Part shown: positions 48,816 through 55,984 of the stretch, piece after piece
How the letters are laid out: each line of letters starts with the position of its first letter
Numbering within the stretch: the stretch's first letter is position 1
DNA from: Methylomonas methanica
Lineage (GTDB): Bacteria; Pseudomonadota; Gammaproteobacteria; Methylococcales; Methylomonadaceae
Direction of reading: 5' to 3'
NCBI RefSeq assembly: GCF_001644035.1
Contig: NZ_LUUG01000063.1
Location: forward strand, 1 to 55,984
DNA length: 55,984 nucleotides
Notes under the pieces: generated by a model
What the model was told of the DNA's origin: nothing
Database searches by the model: none
The model's input: the letters and a program-made list of their open reading frames with translations, nothing else
Translations under genes and position numbers: made by a program

Positions 48816-50345
48816 CTAATCACTAACCGTCTTAAACCGCGCCGCCGCCCCCAGCAACCCGGTAACAAAAAACGCCGTCCCCACCAAGGTAAACCGCAGA
48901 TTCAACTTCTCAATTGCTAAATCGTCCGTCGCATACAGCATAAAAATAACCGCAATCCCACCCCAGGCCATAAACCTCAACACAGCGGAAAGAGCACTCT
49001 TGCTCAAGGCTTCCGCTTCGCTGACCGGAGCGTCCATCCGATAGGCGACGAAACCGCAAATCAGCGCCGGCATAATCCCCCAGCGGGCATGGTCGAGGAA
49101 ACTGTCCAGGAAATTAAAATCATCCCGACGGTAAAAGGTTAACTCCAGGATAAACGTCGATATGGTGGTACTGACCAGGAAGCAGACGAACATGATTGCC
49201 ATGTAAAAGCCGTAATTCTGTTCGGCGGGTTCCTGTTGATGCCGGAATGCGACACTCCGCAAAGCGAAAACCAGCGTGATCGGCACCACGTAAATCGCGA
49301 TTGAATAAGCTATCCAGCGCAAGGTGGTATAGCTAAAGTGCGGCAACGGCTTATCCGGGAACAAAAACACATTGTGCAGCGCCACCGACACTTCGCGCCC
49401 CAAAATCACCCCAAACGCCGTCGCGGCGGCAAATATCAGCAAGTATTTATAGGTATGTTTCAAGCGTGCTTCATGGACATTGCCGCCGAGTTTCTTCACG
49501 GTGCTCCACAGTTCATCCTCGCTGGGACTGCCGAATACCACAGCCGCCGCCAGCAATCGGCACAGAAGACTGGTCAGCCGGTCCAAGTCCTTCAACAAGT
49601 TGACGGTCTTGGTGTAATGCGGCTCGGCTTCTTTCCAAATATTCACTTTTTCCGACATGGCATTATAGGAAATGCAGATTTCCCCCCATTTCAGCGAGGG
49701 CTCGCTGAACAGGCGTCGATACGAGGATTGATCGGCGTAATGTTGGATCTGATCGAACAGCAGGCTGTTATGCGCCCATTTATATTCGACTGTGGCACCG
49801 GATTTATCGAAATCGCCGGCATCTATGCTTTGCACCAACAGGCGATCAGCGATTTGGGCTTTTATTTTGTCGTCCACCGCCGACAGCCGGGATTTGATCA
49901 ACGCGTTGTACACTTCGACGGCTTTGGTCGGTATCGCAAAAGCGTCGTGGATGCTGTCCCGCAATATCAACAACGGGTTAAACGGGCTCTCCCAGGCGAC
50001 GAAAAACAACATGATGCCGGCGGCTATCAGCGGCAACAGTTTATTGCCGTCCAAACCGTACAGCAGATTCACCAATTCGCCGGCGCGCAAATGGCTGACG
50101 ATCAGCGTTATCAGAGGCTCTAAAGGTAACCACTGCCAGGTCAGCAAATAGAATAAAGCTGCCATTAACGCGCAGTAAAGGACAATCCCGCTCCAGTACG
50201 TGCCGCGCCGGATAAAATACTGCGGCAAAGTGGGTTCCGTACCGAGTTGAATCCGGCGTTTCTGAAAGGCGCGATAGGCCAAAAACGCGGCGGCAGCGGC
50301 ACCGAGAAGTTGAATCGCAAAATTAATCAGGGATTCGATAGTCAT
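48816..50345 (-). CDS. Polytopic membrane protein of unknown function, 509 aa
   Basis: I do not recognise a family. There are about nine or ten membrane helices: two to three within residues 1-120, one group between about 305 and 410, and a final group from about 425 to 500. Between about 125 and 300 lies a soluble, charged cytosolic domain (SIHDAFAIPTKAVEVYNALIKSRL, then YADQSSYRRLFSEPSLKWGE). It is preceded by a spacer with 6S RNA upstream on the same strand. Alternative ideas (channel, sensor, stress transporter) cannot be tested here. Confidence 0.8.
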   Translation of the reverse strand: MTIESLINFAIQLLGAAAAAFLAYRAFQKRRIQLGTEPTLPQYFIRRGTYWSGIVLYCALMAALFYLLTWQWLPLEPLITLIVSHLRAGELVNLLYGLDGNKLLPLIAAGIMLFFVAWESPFNPLLILRDSIHDAFAIPTKAVEVYNALIKSRLSAVDDKIKAQIADRLLVQSIDAGDFDKSGATVEYKWAHNSLLFDQIQHYADQSSYRRLFSEPSLKWGEICISYNAMSEKVNIWKEAEPHYTKTVNLLKDLDRLTSLLCRLLAAAVVFGSPSEDELWSTVKKLGGNVHEARLKHTYKYLLIFAAATAFGVILGREVSVALHNVFLFPDKPLPHFSYTTLRWIAYSIAIYVVPITLVFALRSVAFRHQQEPAEQNYGFYMAIMFVCFLVSTTISTFILELTFYRRDDFNFLDSFLDHARWGIMPALICGFVAYRMDAPVSEAEALSKSALSAVLRFMAWGGIAVIFMLYATDDLAIEKLNLRFTLVGTAFFVTGLLGAAARFKTVSD

Positions 50346-50732
50346 TGTTCCAAGTTATTTGTTTAAGTTTTGGGGCTCTGGCTAGAGACACTAAGGCTTA
50401 ATCCGCAAGGCGTCAAGGTGATAGCCATATTGTGTTGCATACGCGCGGTAACCGGTAGACGGGTACGCTACCGCAGCTAAGTCTTATGATCCATGGGACA
50501 AGTTCCCCGCATGCCAATTCGCAGCATCGGGCACATTAGTCACGAGCATGTCGATGTATTTGAGACATAACGGTATTTGAGTAATTTATGTTGCGCACTC
50601 AAAAAGTCGCATACCCGAAGCTACAAAATACGGGGCTACTAAAACGCCAAATCGATTAAAACAGCCGGCAAGCTCAAAGCAGAAATACCTACTCTGCAAA
50701 TCAAGCTTGTGAATAAAGAGAGGAAAAAAGAA
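50346..50732. other. Spacer between 6S RNA and the membrane protein gene
   Basis: No gene or clear signal is seen. The usual neighbour of 6S RNA in Gammaproteobacteria, ygfA (5-formyltetrahydrofolate cyclo-ligase), is not present here. Confidence 0.5.
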
Positions 50733-50912
50733 GAGATCTCCCGCCTGCGCCGTCTGATACTTTCGTCCTTGAACCGAAGGTTCAAGTGGAAACCAAATCC
50801 AATCAATCAGGCTTCCTGAATAAACAGGCATGCGCACCATGAAAGGCAAAAAGTTTCCGGGGTAAAAACAGGTTCAGGAAACACCCAGTACTGCTCGAAC
50901 GCCGCAGGAGAT
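50733..50912 (-). ncRNA. ssrS: 6S RNA
   Basis: On the minus strand, directly downstream of zapA, the sequence has the 6S RNA plan: a closing stem from AATCTCCTGCGGCG at the 5' end and CGCAGGCGGGAGAT at the 3' end, GTTCGAGCAG followed by TTTCCTGAACC in the 5' part, and the diagnostic CTTGAACC-TTC-GGTTCAAG hairpin in the 3' part. A T-rich tract follows the 3' arm. A -10 like TATAAG lies 7 bases before the proposed start. 6S RNA binds sigma-70 RNA polymerase in stationary phase. The zapA-ssrS order is the family standard. Ends are estimates. Confidence 0.88.
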
Positions 50913-50935
50913 TGGACTTATAGTCTACCGGGGAA

Positions 50936-51235
50936 TTACGGGTTTTCCAAAACGTTTTCTATTTTGTTGCGCAAATCGGCCAAGCGCTCACAAATATCCA
51001 AATTGCCATTGACTTCGGTCTTATTGGATGCCACCAAATCGTGGGCCAAATTCAAGGCGGCCAGTACCGCGATGCGGTCGGTGCTGCTGACCTTGCCGGT
51101 GTCGCGGATTTTGCGCATTTGTCTGTCCAGCTCGCGCGCGGAGCTGATCAAGGTATCTTTTTCGTCGGCGGCACAGGCGATTTTGTATTCCTTATCCAGA
51201 ATATTCAGCGAAACGGGCTGGACGGCTTTACTCAC
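50936..51235 (-). CDS. zapA: Cell division protein ZapA
   Basis: The 99-residue protein matches ZapA, which bundles FtsZ filaments at the division ring: VSLNILDKEYKIACAADEKDTLISSARELDRQMRKIRD at the N-terminus followed by a helical C-terminal coiled coil. It overlaps the upstream TIGR02449 gene by 4 bases and is followed by 6S RNA, the standard order. Confidence 0.95.
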   Translation of the reverse strand: MSKAVQPVSLNILDKEYKIACAADEKDTLISSARELDRQMRKIRDTGKVSSTDRIAVLAALNLAHDLVASNKTEVNGNLDICERLADLRNKIENVLENP

Positions 51236-51459
51236 GAATCATGCTCCATGGCTTTCAAACGGGCAATCATCGCTTCCACTCGGGTTTTGGCCAAGGTGGT
51301 TTTCTCCAGCAATTTGGCTTTTTCCCTAACCAAGGCATCCTGTTTAACTTTCAAGGACTTATTCTCGCTTTTGACTTGATTGAATTGGGCTATGAGCGTA
51401 TCTAGTTTCGCTTCCAAGGCTTCCAGTTCGGTTGACGGATCTTTTTCTGTTTCAGACAT
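51232..51459 (-). CDS. TIGR02449-family coiled-coil protein
   Basis: A 75-residue coiled-coil protein (MSETEKDPSTELEALEAKLDTLIAQFNQVK...). Position upstream of zapA with ATGA overlap, length and heptads fit the TIGR02449 family, sometimes compared with ZapB. ATG 51459 is chosen since the upstream extension (20 residues to 51519) lacks a ribosome binding site and coiled-coil character. A division-related role is inferred from linkage. It is divergent from ygfB, with about 100 bases of promoter region between them. Confidence 0.85.
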   Translation of the reverse strand: MSETEKDPSTELEALEAKLDTLIAQFNQVKSENKSLKVKQDALVREKAKLLEKTTLAKTRVEAMIARLKAMEHDS

Positions 51460-51561
51460 AGCAAGAGTATGGGCCGATATGACGTTATAATCATCGTAGA
51501 TGGCTAAGAATGTTAGCATAAGCCATGTTATTAAACAGCTTTAATAGGAAACACAGCCCAG

Positions 51562-52089
51562 ATGACCTACCGTTCGGTTGAAGCAATTTTAGAGCAACAA
51601 GACGCCGATATCGGGGCCGCCGAGGCGCACGGTATCGCCACCGGCATGCTCTGTGTCGAAATCCGCGCCGATGCGGAAAATTGGCTGCGCGAACTGATCG
51701 ACGACGAACAACAACTGATCGACGAAGACAAAGCGTTGCTGCACGGCATATTCGAAAAAACCAGGGTCCTTCTGGAAAACCAGAATGAGGATTTTGCTTT
51801 CGACTTGCTAATGCCTGAAGACGACGACCCGCTGGACGAGCAAGTAGAAGCGCTGCGCTGTTGGTGCCAGGGCTTCTTGTTCGGCGTGGGTTACGCGCAA
51901 ACCGGATCGGACTGGCCGGGCGATACCGCCGAAGTGATGCGCGACATGATAGAGCTGACCAAAATCGACACCGATGTCGGCGACGAAGACGACGAAAATG
52001 CCTTGGTCGAACTGCGCGAATATGTGCGCGCCGCAGTGTTTACCGTCCGCGACCAATTTGCCGAACTCGGCCAATCGCAACCGCATTAA
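51562..52089 (+). CDS. ygfB: UPF0149 family protein YgfB
   Basis: A 175-residue acidic YecA/UPF0149 protein with SVEAILEQQDADIGAAEAHGIATGM at its start and CWCQGFLFGVGYAQ in the middle, both typical. In Pseudomonas, YgfB represses the AlpA-dependent regulon; whether this holds here is unknown. It heads the ygfB-pepP-ubiH operon as in E. coli, and ends 15 bases before pepP. Confidence 0.93.
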   Translation: MTYRSVEAILEQQDADIGAAEAHGIATGMLCVEIRADAENWLRELIDDEQQLIDEDKALLHGIFEKTRVLLENQNEDFAFDLLMPEDDDPLDEQVEALRCWCQGFLFGVGYAQTGSDWPGDTAEVMRDMIELTKIDTDVGDEDDENALVELREYVRAAVFTVRDQFAELGQSQPH

Positions 52090-52104
52090 TCAAGCAGATC
52101 GACC

Positions 52105-53412
52105 ATGAAACAAAGCGAATTCAAAAAACGCCGCGCCAGCCTGATGAAGCAAATCGGCAAGGGCAATATCGCCATCATTGCCAGCGCCCCGCAGCGCACC
52201 CGCAACCGCGACGTGCATTACCCGTTCCGCCAGGACAGCGACTTTTACTACCTGACCGGCTTTAACGAAGCCGAGTCGATGGCGGTGTTCATCCCCGGTC
52301 GCGAGCAAGGCGAGTACATTCTGTTCTGTCGCGAGTTCGACGAGAAAAAAGCCTTGTGGGAAGGCGCCCATGCCGGCCTGGAAGGCGCGACCAAACACTA
52401 CGAAGCCGACGACTCTTTCCCGATCGATGATCTGGACGACATCCTGCCCGGCATGCTGGAAAACAAAAGCAAAGTATTCTACCCGATGGGCAAGGACAGC
52501 GATTTGGACCACAAGCTGCTGGAGTGGATCAACCACATCCGCAAACAATCCCGGAGCGGCGTGACCGCGCCGGGCGAACTGGTGTCGCTGGAACACATCC
52601 TCCACGAAATGCGCTTGTTCAAAAGCGCGGAAGAATTGAAATTGATGCGCCGCGCCGGCGAAGTGTCGGCCAAGGCGCATGTCCGCGCCATGCAGGCCTG
52701 CAAACCCGGTTTGTACGAATATCAAATCGAAGCCGAGCTGATCCACGAATTTATCCAGGACGGCCTGCGCGCGGTGGCCTACCCGTCCATCGTCGCCGGC
52801 GGCAAGAACGCTTGCGTGCTGCATTACGTTGAAAACAAAGACAAACTCAATAAAGGCGATTTGCTGCTGATCGACGCCGGCGTGGAATGCGACCATTACG
52901 CCGCCGACATCACCCGCACTTTTCCAGTGTCCGGCAAATTCAGCGAGCCGCAAAGATTGTTGTACCAATTGGTACTGGATGCCCAAGCTGCCGCGCTGAC
53001 CGAGATCAAACCCGGCAATCCCTGGAATAAAGCCCACGACGCCTCAGTAGAAACCCTGACCAAGGGCCTGATCGAGTTGGGCCTGTTAAAAGGCAAACCC
53101 AAAAAATTGATCAAAGACGAAAAATACAAACAGTTTTACATGCACCGCATCGGCCATTGGTTGGGCATGGACGTACACGATGTCGGCGATTACAAGATCA
53201 AGGACGAATGGCGATTGCTGGAGCCCGGCATGGTGTTAACCGTGGAGCCCGGCCTCTACGTGCCGGCCGACTGCGAAACAGTGGACAAACAATGGCGCGG
53301 CATCGGCATCCGCATCGAAGACGATGTCTTGGTGACGAAAGACGGCCATGAAATTCTCACTCATGGCGTGCCCAAAGCGGTTGCCGACATCGAAGCGCTG
53401 ATGGCAGGCTAA
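52105..53412 (+). CDS. pepP: Xaa-Pro aminopeptidase
   Basis: A 435-residue metallopeptidase (M24B) that removes N-terminal residues preceding Pro. The creatinase-like N-domain (1-170) precedes the pita-bread domain, in which the dinuclear Mn ligands lie in IDAGVECDHYAADITRTF, HRIGHWLGMDVHDVG, VEPGLY and IEDDVLV. All metal ligands appear intact. It stands between ygfB and ubiH with 3 bases to the latter. Confidence 0.96.
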   Translation: MKQSEFKKRRASLMKQIGKGNIAIIASAPQRTRNRDVHYPFRQDSDFYYLTGFNEAESMAVFIPGREQGEYILFCREFDEKKALWEGAHAGLEGATKHYEADDSFPIDDLDDILPGMLENKSKVFYPMGKDSDLDHKLLEWINHIRKQSRSGVTAPGELVSLEHILHEMRLFKSAEELKLMRRAGEVSAKAHVRAMQACKPGLYEYQIEAELIHEFIQDGLRAVAYPSIVAGGKNACVLHYVENKDKLNKGDLLLIDAGVECDHYAADITRTFPVSGKFSEPQRLLYQLVLDAQAAALTEIKPGNPWNKAHDASVETLTKGLIELGLLKGKPKKLIKDEKYKQFYMHRIGHWLGMDVHDVGDYKIKDEWRLLEPGMVLTVEPGLYVPADCETVDKQWRGIGIRIEDDVLVTKDGHEILTHGVPKAVADIEALMAG

Positions 53413-53415
53413 GCC

Positions 53416-54630
53416 ATGCAGCACGATTTCGATCTGATCATCGTCGGCGCCGGCCTGGCCGGCAACTGTCTGGCCCTGGCGCTAAAAAACAGCGGCTTGA
53501 AGATCGCCCTGGTCGAAGCCAATAGCCGAGAACAACTGCGTCATTCACCGGCCGGCGACCGCGCGTTGGCTTTGGCGGCCGGCACAGTGGAACTGCTCAA
53601 TGATTTGGGCGCCTGGCGCGGCGTGGCCGATAAAGCCACCGCAATCAAACACATCCACGTCTCGGATCGCGGCCATTTCGGGAAAACCCGGCTAGCCGCT
53701 GAAGATCAGGGCGTGGAAGCTTTGGGTTATGTGATCGTCGCCCGCGACATCGAACAACACATGGCCGATCTGGTCGAAAAAACCGACACGGTTTGTCTGT
53801 ATCAAACTCGGGTGGCCGGTTTAATGTCAGGCCGCGACGCCGTGAACGTCAGTTTGAAACAACACGACGGCAGTTCTTTGAATGTCAGCGCGCAATTGCT
53901 GGTCGGTGCGGACGGCGGCAACTCCACCGTGCGCAAGCTGCTGGAAATTCCGCAGCAAGTCACCGAATATGGGCAGACCGCGCTGGTCACCACCGTGCAA
54001 TCGGCGCTGCCGCACCGCAACATCGCCTTCGAACGTTTTACCGAATTCGGTCCGCTGGCCTTGCTGCCGGTGGCCGGTAAACAATCGGCGGTGGTATGGA
54101 CGCGCACTCACGAGCAAGCCGAAACCCTGATTAACGTCAGCTACCGCGAATTTCTCGCCGAACTGCAAAACTGCTTTGGCTACCGTTTGGGCGAACTAAA
54201 ACTTGCCGCACCCCGGCGGGCGTTTCCCTTAAGCCTGATCCGCGCCGAAAGCATGGTCTCCGGCCGCACCGTCATCATCGGCAACGCCGTGCATCAACTG
54301 CATCCGGTGGCCGGCCAAGGCTTTAACCTGGGGATTCGTGATGTGGCCTTACTGGCGGAAATGCTGCTCGATCAGCACGAGCAGCATGGCGATTTGGGCG
54401 ACGCCCGCCTGCTAAAAAACTACAGCCGGCAACGTCAGCAAGATCACGGCAAAACCATCGGTTTTACCAATAGCGTGGTCAAGCTGTTCTCCAACGACAA
54501 TCTACCGCTGGCCGCCGTCCGCAACGCCGGCCTGACCTTGCTGGACCACCTGCCCTTTGCCAAACAACTACTGACGCGGCATGCGATGGGTTTGGCGGAT
54601 CGGCTGCCTAAAATCGGCGAACGCAAATAA
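53416..54630 (+). CDS. ubiH: Ubiquinone biosynthesis hydroxylase UbiH
   Basis: A 404-residue FAD-dependent monooxygenase of the UbiH/COQ6 family, acting on a ring hydroxylation of ubiquinone synthesis. FAD-binding GAGLAGNCLALAL is near the start, then the DG-motif VGADGGNSTVRKLL, and the second FAD motif GNAVHQLHPVAGQGFNLGIRDVALLAE. The pepP-ubiH order supports UbiH over the paralogue UbiI, which is not seen here. C-terminal TRHAMGLADRLPKIG is typical. Confidence 0.92.
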   Translation: MQHDFDLIIVGAGLAGNCLALALKNSGLKIALVEANSREQLRHSPAGDRALALAAGTVELLNDLGAWRGVADKATAIKHIHVSDRGHFGKTRLAAEDQGVEALGYVIVARDIEQHMADLVEKTDTVCLYQTRVAGLMSGRDAVNVSLKQHDGSSLNVSAQLLVGADGGNSTVRKLLEIPQQVTEYGQTALVTTVQSALPHRNIAFERFTEFGPLALLPVAGKQSAVVWTRTHEQAETLINVSYREFLAELQNCFGYRLGELKLAAPRRAFPLSLIRAESMVSGRTVIIGNAVHQLHPVAGQGFNLGIRDVALLAEMLLDQHEQHGDLGDARLLKNYSRQRQQDHGKTIGFTNSVVKLFSNDNLPLAAVRNAGLTLLDHLPFAKQLLTRHAMGLADRLPKIGERK

Positions 54631-54647
54631 ACCAAAACCGCTCCACC

Positions 54648-54905
54648 TCACGCAAAGAAACTTAGCCAAATCGCCGCCGCCAGACCCGCCAAACTCAAGA
54701 CAGCCGCAATAACTCGGGCACTGGGCCTTGGACGTACAGCCGTCCATACCAACAGCGTCCAATACGCCACTGCCGGCAGTAAGAAGCTCAGCAAAATCAT
54801 CATTAACGACCGCCCCGGCGCACAAGCTTCGTTGCAAATTAATGTCCACTGCTTCCACAAGCCGACGCCCAAAGCGACCGCGAGAATGGCACCCGCTAGG
54901 TGCAA
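54648..54905 (-). CDS. Small membrane protein, 85 aa
   Basis: An open frame on the minus strand, convergent with ubiH, encoding a protein with three membrane helices (about 3-16, 34-56, 65-83) and two Cys in the loop ICNEACAPGR. No family is recognised. The start is TTG at 54905; no ATG fits upstream before a stop codon, so the exact start is uncertain. Membrane-like composition and intact frame favour a real gene, but support is moderate. Confidence 0.45.
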   Translation of the reverse strand: MHLAGAILAVALGVGLWKQWTLICNEACAPGRSLMMILLSFLLPAVAYWTLLVWTAVRPRPSARVIAAVLSLAGLAAAIWLSFFA

Positions 54906-55068
54906 CAGCCGTCTGAAACTGATTTAAACCTCCCGGAACAAAATTTCGCGCTTGATGCCAATAGGGAATTCGGCTTTCGCTTTTCGTGCGAATCGTAGCT
55001 TTAGGTCACATTGCCGCTTAAGCGGTTATGTGACATTTCAATACTATCTTTTGGATATGTCAGGGAAC

Positions 55069-55151
55069 GCTAACGCGCACCATGACCTACGAGGCTTCCG
55101 CTCGACGGAATCCGGTAAACCGGTTCCGGCTTACTTGGATAAAGCGTTAGC
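55069..55151. other. Inverted repeat at the end of the last gene
   Basis: GCTAACGC (55069-55076) and GCGTTAGC (55144-55151) face each other 67 bases apart. Between them lies a hairpin GGAA-CCGG/CCGG-TTCC with a TAAA loop. The right arm overlaps the end of the minus-strand gene. The format recalls integron attC sites, but the core words do not fit the consensus exactly. There is also a GTCACAT/ATGTGAC repeat just to the left. Confidence 0.35.
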
Positions 55152-55946
55152 ATGCTCACTGCGGTTGAGTGCTCGGGCAATGAAGCCAACCGGAATCATT
55201 AGGATTAGGTAGGACAGTATCTGGTACCAGAAACCTTGAACTTCAATTCTCTCCAAAAACATTTGAAGCGCTATCACACCTGGAAACACTGCAACTATAC
55301 CGACAAATGCTGCCGCCCTTCGTCGCAGAAAAATTCCTTTTGGCTCGACCATAAAGTCGCTCATAAGTGAAGAGCTAACGAATGAAAGAATTGAACCAAA
55401 AAGAAGTAATGTTAGCTTTATTCTATTTGGTTTTTTCTCCGCTCCGTCCTCCAGTACAACATTTGAAATCCCAACTATCCGTGCCTTTGACTCGAAAATA
55501 GGGGGCGCGCCAGATGTAATTACGGTTACAGAAATGGTGTCGCCTGGGTTTAGTAACGTTGGCTTTAGTGTAATACCCTGTCGCTCATTCAATAGTGTGG
55601 CTTCAATGTCTTTCGGCTCTTTGCCTGATACATTTGCGCGGGCCACAGTGGTTTCAGAAACTAACTGAATACTGACTGGAGACTCAAAGTCTGCAGCAGG
55701 AATTGGTTTGCTACCGTCATTTCGTATTTCGAAGACAACCAGATGTGGGTGTTCTAAATACACCCCATCTGCTGATATTTCTATTCCTGCGATTACATCC
55801 TGCCCGCCAGGTTGAAGCGATATCATTGTTTCCAACTGAATCGTGAGAGACTTTGAGCTCTGGTCGGCTTGCCATAGCAAGACAGGCACACCTACCCCTG
55901 CAACACTAAATAGCAAGGTTAGGACAAATTTCCAATCGTGTTTCAT
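55131..55946 (-). CDS. Membrane protein of unknown function, 271 aa
   Basis: One N-terminal helix (about 7-25) leads to a beta-rich extracytoplasmic domain (about 30-170), followed by three to four helices (about 176-262) and a short tail ending ALSK. I recognise no family; the domain looks immunoglobulin-like in the pattern LVVFEIRNDGSKPIPAADF. GC content is lower than that of the adjoining ubiH region. It is the last gene, and its right neighbour is outside the window. Horizontal origin is possible. Confidence 0.7.
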   Translation of the reverse strand: MKHDWKFVLTLLFSVAGVGVPVLLWQADQSSKSLTIQLETMISLQPGGQDVIAGIEISADGVYLEHPHLVVFEIRNDGSKPIPAADFESPVSIQLVSETTVARANVSGKEPKDIEATLLNERQGITLKPTLLNPGDTISVTVITSGAPPIFESKARIVGISNVVLEDGAEKKPNRIKLTLLLFGSILSFVSSSLMSDFMVEPKGIFLRRRAAAFVGIVAVFPGVIALQMFLERIEVQGFWYQILSYLILMIPVGFIARALNRSEHANALSK

Positions 55947-55984
55947 GCCGAACTGAGTATGCAGAATACCTGAATCCGTGACTC

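Noticed and set aside
50586..50849. 87-codon minus-strand frame behind zapA
   Set aside because: It coincides with 6S RNA and its flank, so the sequence is explained by the RNA.

Overview
The window looks like chromosomal DNA of a nitrogen-fixing gammaproteobacterium, most probably a Methylomonas-like (type I methanotroph) relative. Three things support this. The ygfB-pepP-ubiH / zapA / 6S RNA neighbourhood is typical of Gammaproteobacteria. The nifHDKT-ferredoxin-nafY-LRV operon order is that of Azotobacter and methanotrophs. Several genes also read like Methylococcales proteins. No methane-oxidation gene lies in the window, so the genus is an inference. Base composition is near 50-53% GC, with lower-GC stretches around 47.4-48.3 kb and 55.1-55.9 kb.

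Layout. 0-1.3 kb: a small unknown gene and a nifX that stands away from the main nif operon. 1.7-6.1 kb: a compact signalling operon with a GlrK-like sensor that has lost its phospho-accepting histidine, a QseG-like lipoprotein, an intact histidine kinase and an OmpR-type regulator. 6.2-8.2 kb: aat-bpt-efpL (N-degron tagging and translation elongation). 8.6-10.6 kb: a chemotaxis receptor behind a Pho-box-like site. 11.1-18.6 kb: a probable metal or metallophore module (HupE/UreJ-like permease with a long unusual tail, TonB-dependent receptor, ABC ATPase, two DUF3526-type permeases). 19.2-22.3 kb: ilvE, waaF and waaC. 22.3-24.1 kb: two DUF3391 proteins, one a complete HD-GYP phosphodiesterase and the other with the HD-GYP core missing. 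24.7-26.5 kb: a Wzz/GumC-type chain-length protein and a cupin. 26.7-34.1 kb: an mdtABC RND efflux operon. 34.1-38.9 kb: a GGDEF-EAL protein, an orphan pseudopilin behind a (GGCAA)5 tract, and another HD-GYP protein.

39.4-47.0 kb is the nitrogenase operon: NifA site and sigma-54 promoter, nifH, nifD, nifK, nifT, a 2[4Fe-4S] ferredoxin, nafY/nifY, a DUF6129-like protein, an LRV iron-sulfur repeat protein and an unrecognised 320-residue protein. The nif intergenic gaps carry strong hairpins (nifH/nifD, nifD/nifK, nifK/nifT) likely to set transcript stability and subunit stoichiometry. 47.0-48.8 kb is rich in repeats (REP-like palindromes, one REPIN-like doublet, three copies of a 20-bp word) around a low-GC DUF1152 gene. 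48.8-54.9 kb holds an unknown membrane protein, 6S RNA, zapA, a TIGR02449 coiled-coil gene, and divergently ygfB-pepP-ubiH. The right end carries two unknown membrane proteins.

Functional links. Nitrogenase and its cofactor carriers form one unit. Four c-di-GMP-related genes sit within 17 kb of each other, near surface-related genes (pseudopilin, Wzz-like protein, heptosyltransferases), which suggests an environment-sensing and surface-behaviour region. The less described parts are the kinase-dead sensor operon, the HupE-tail/TonB/DUF3526 module, the HD-GYP-less DUF3391 protein and the uncharacterised tail of the nif operon.
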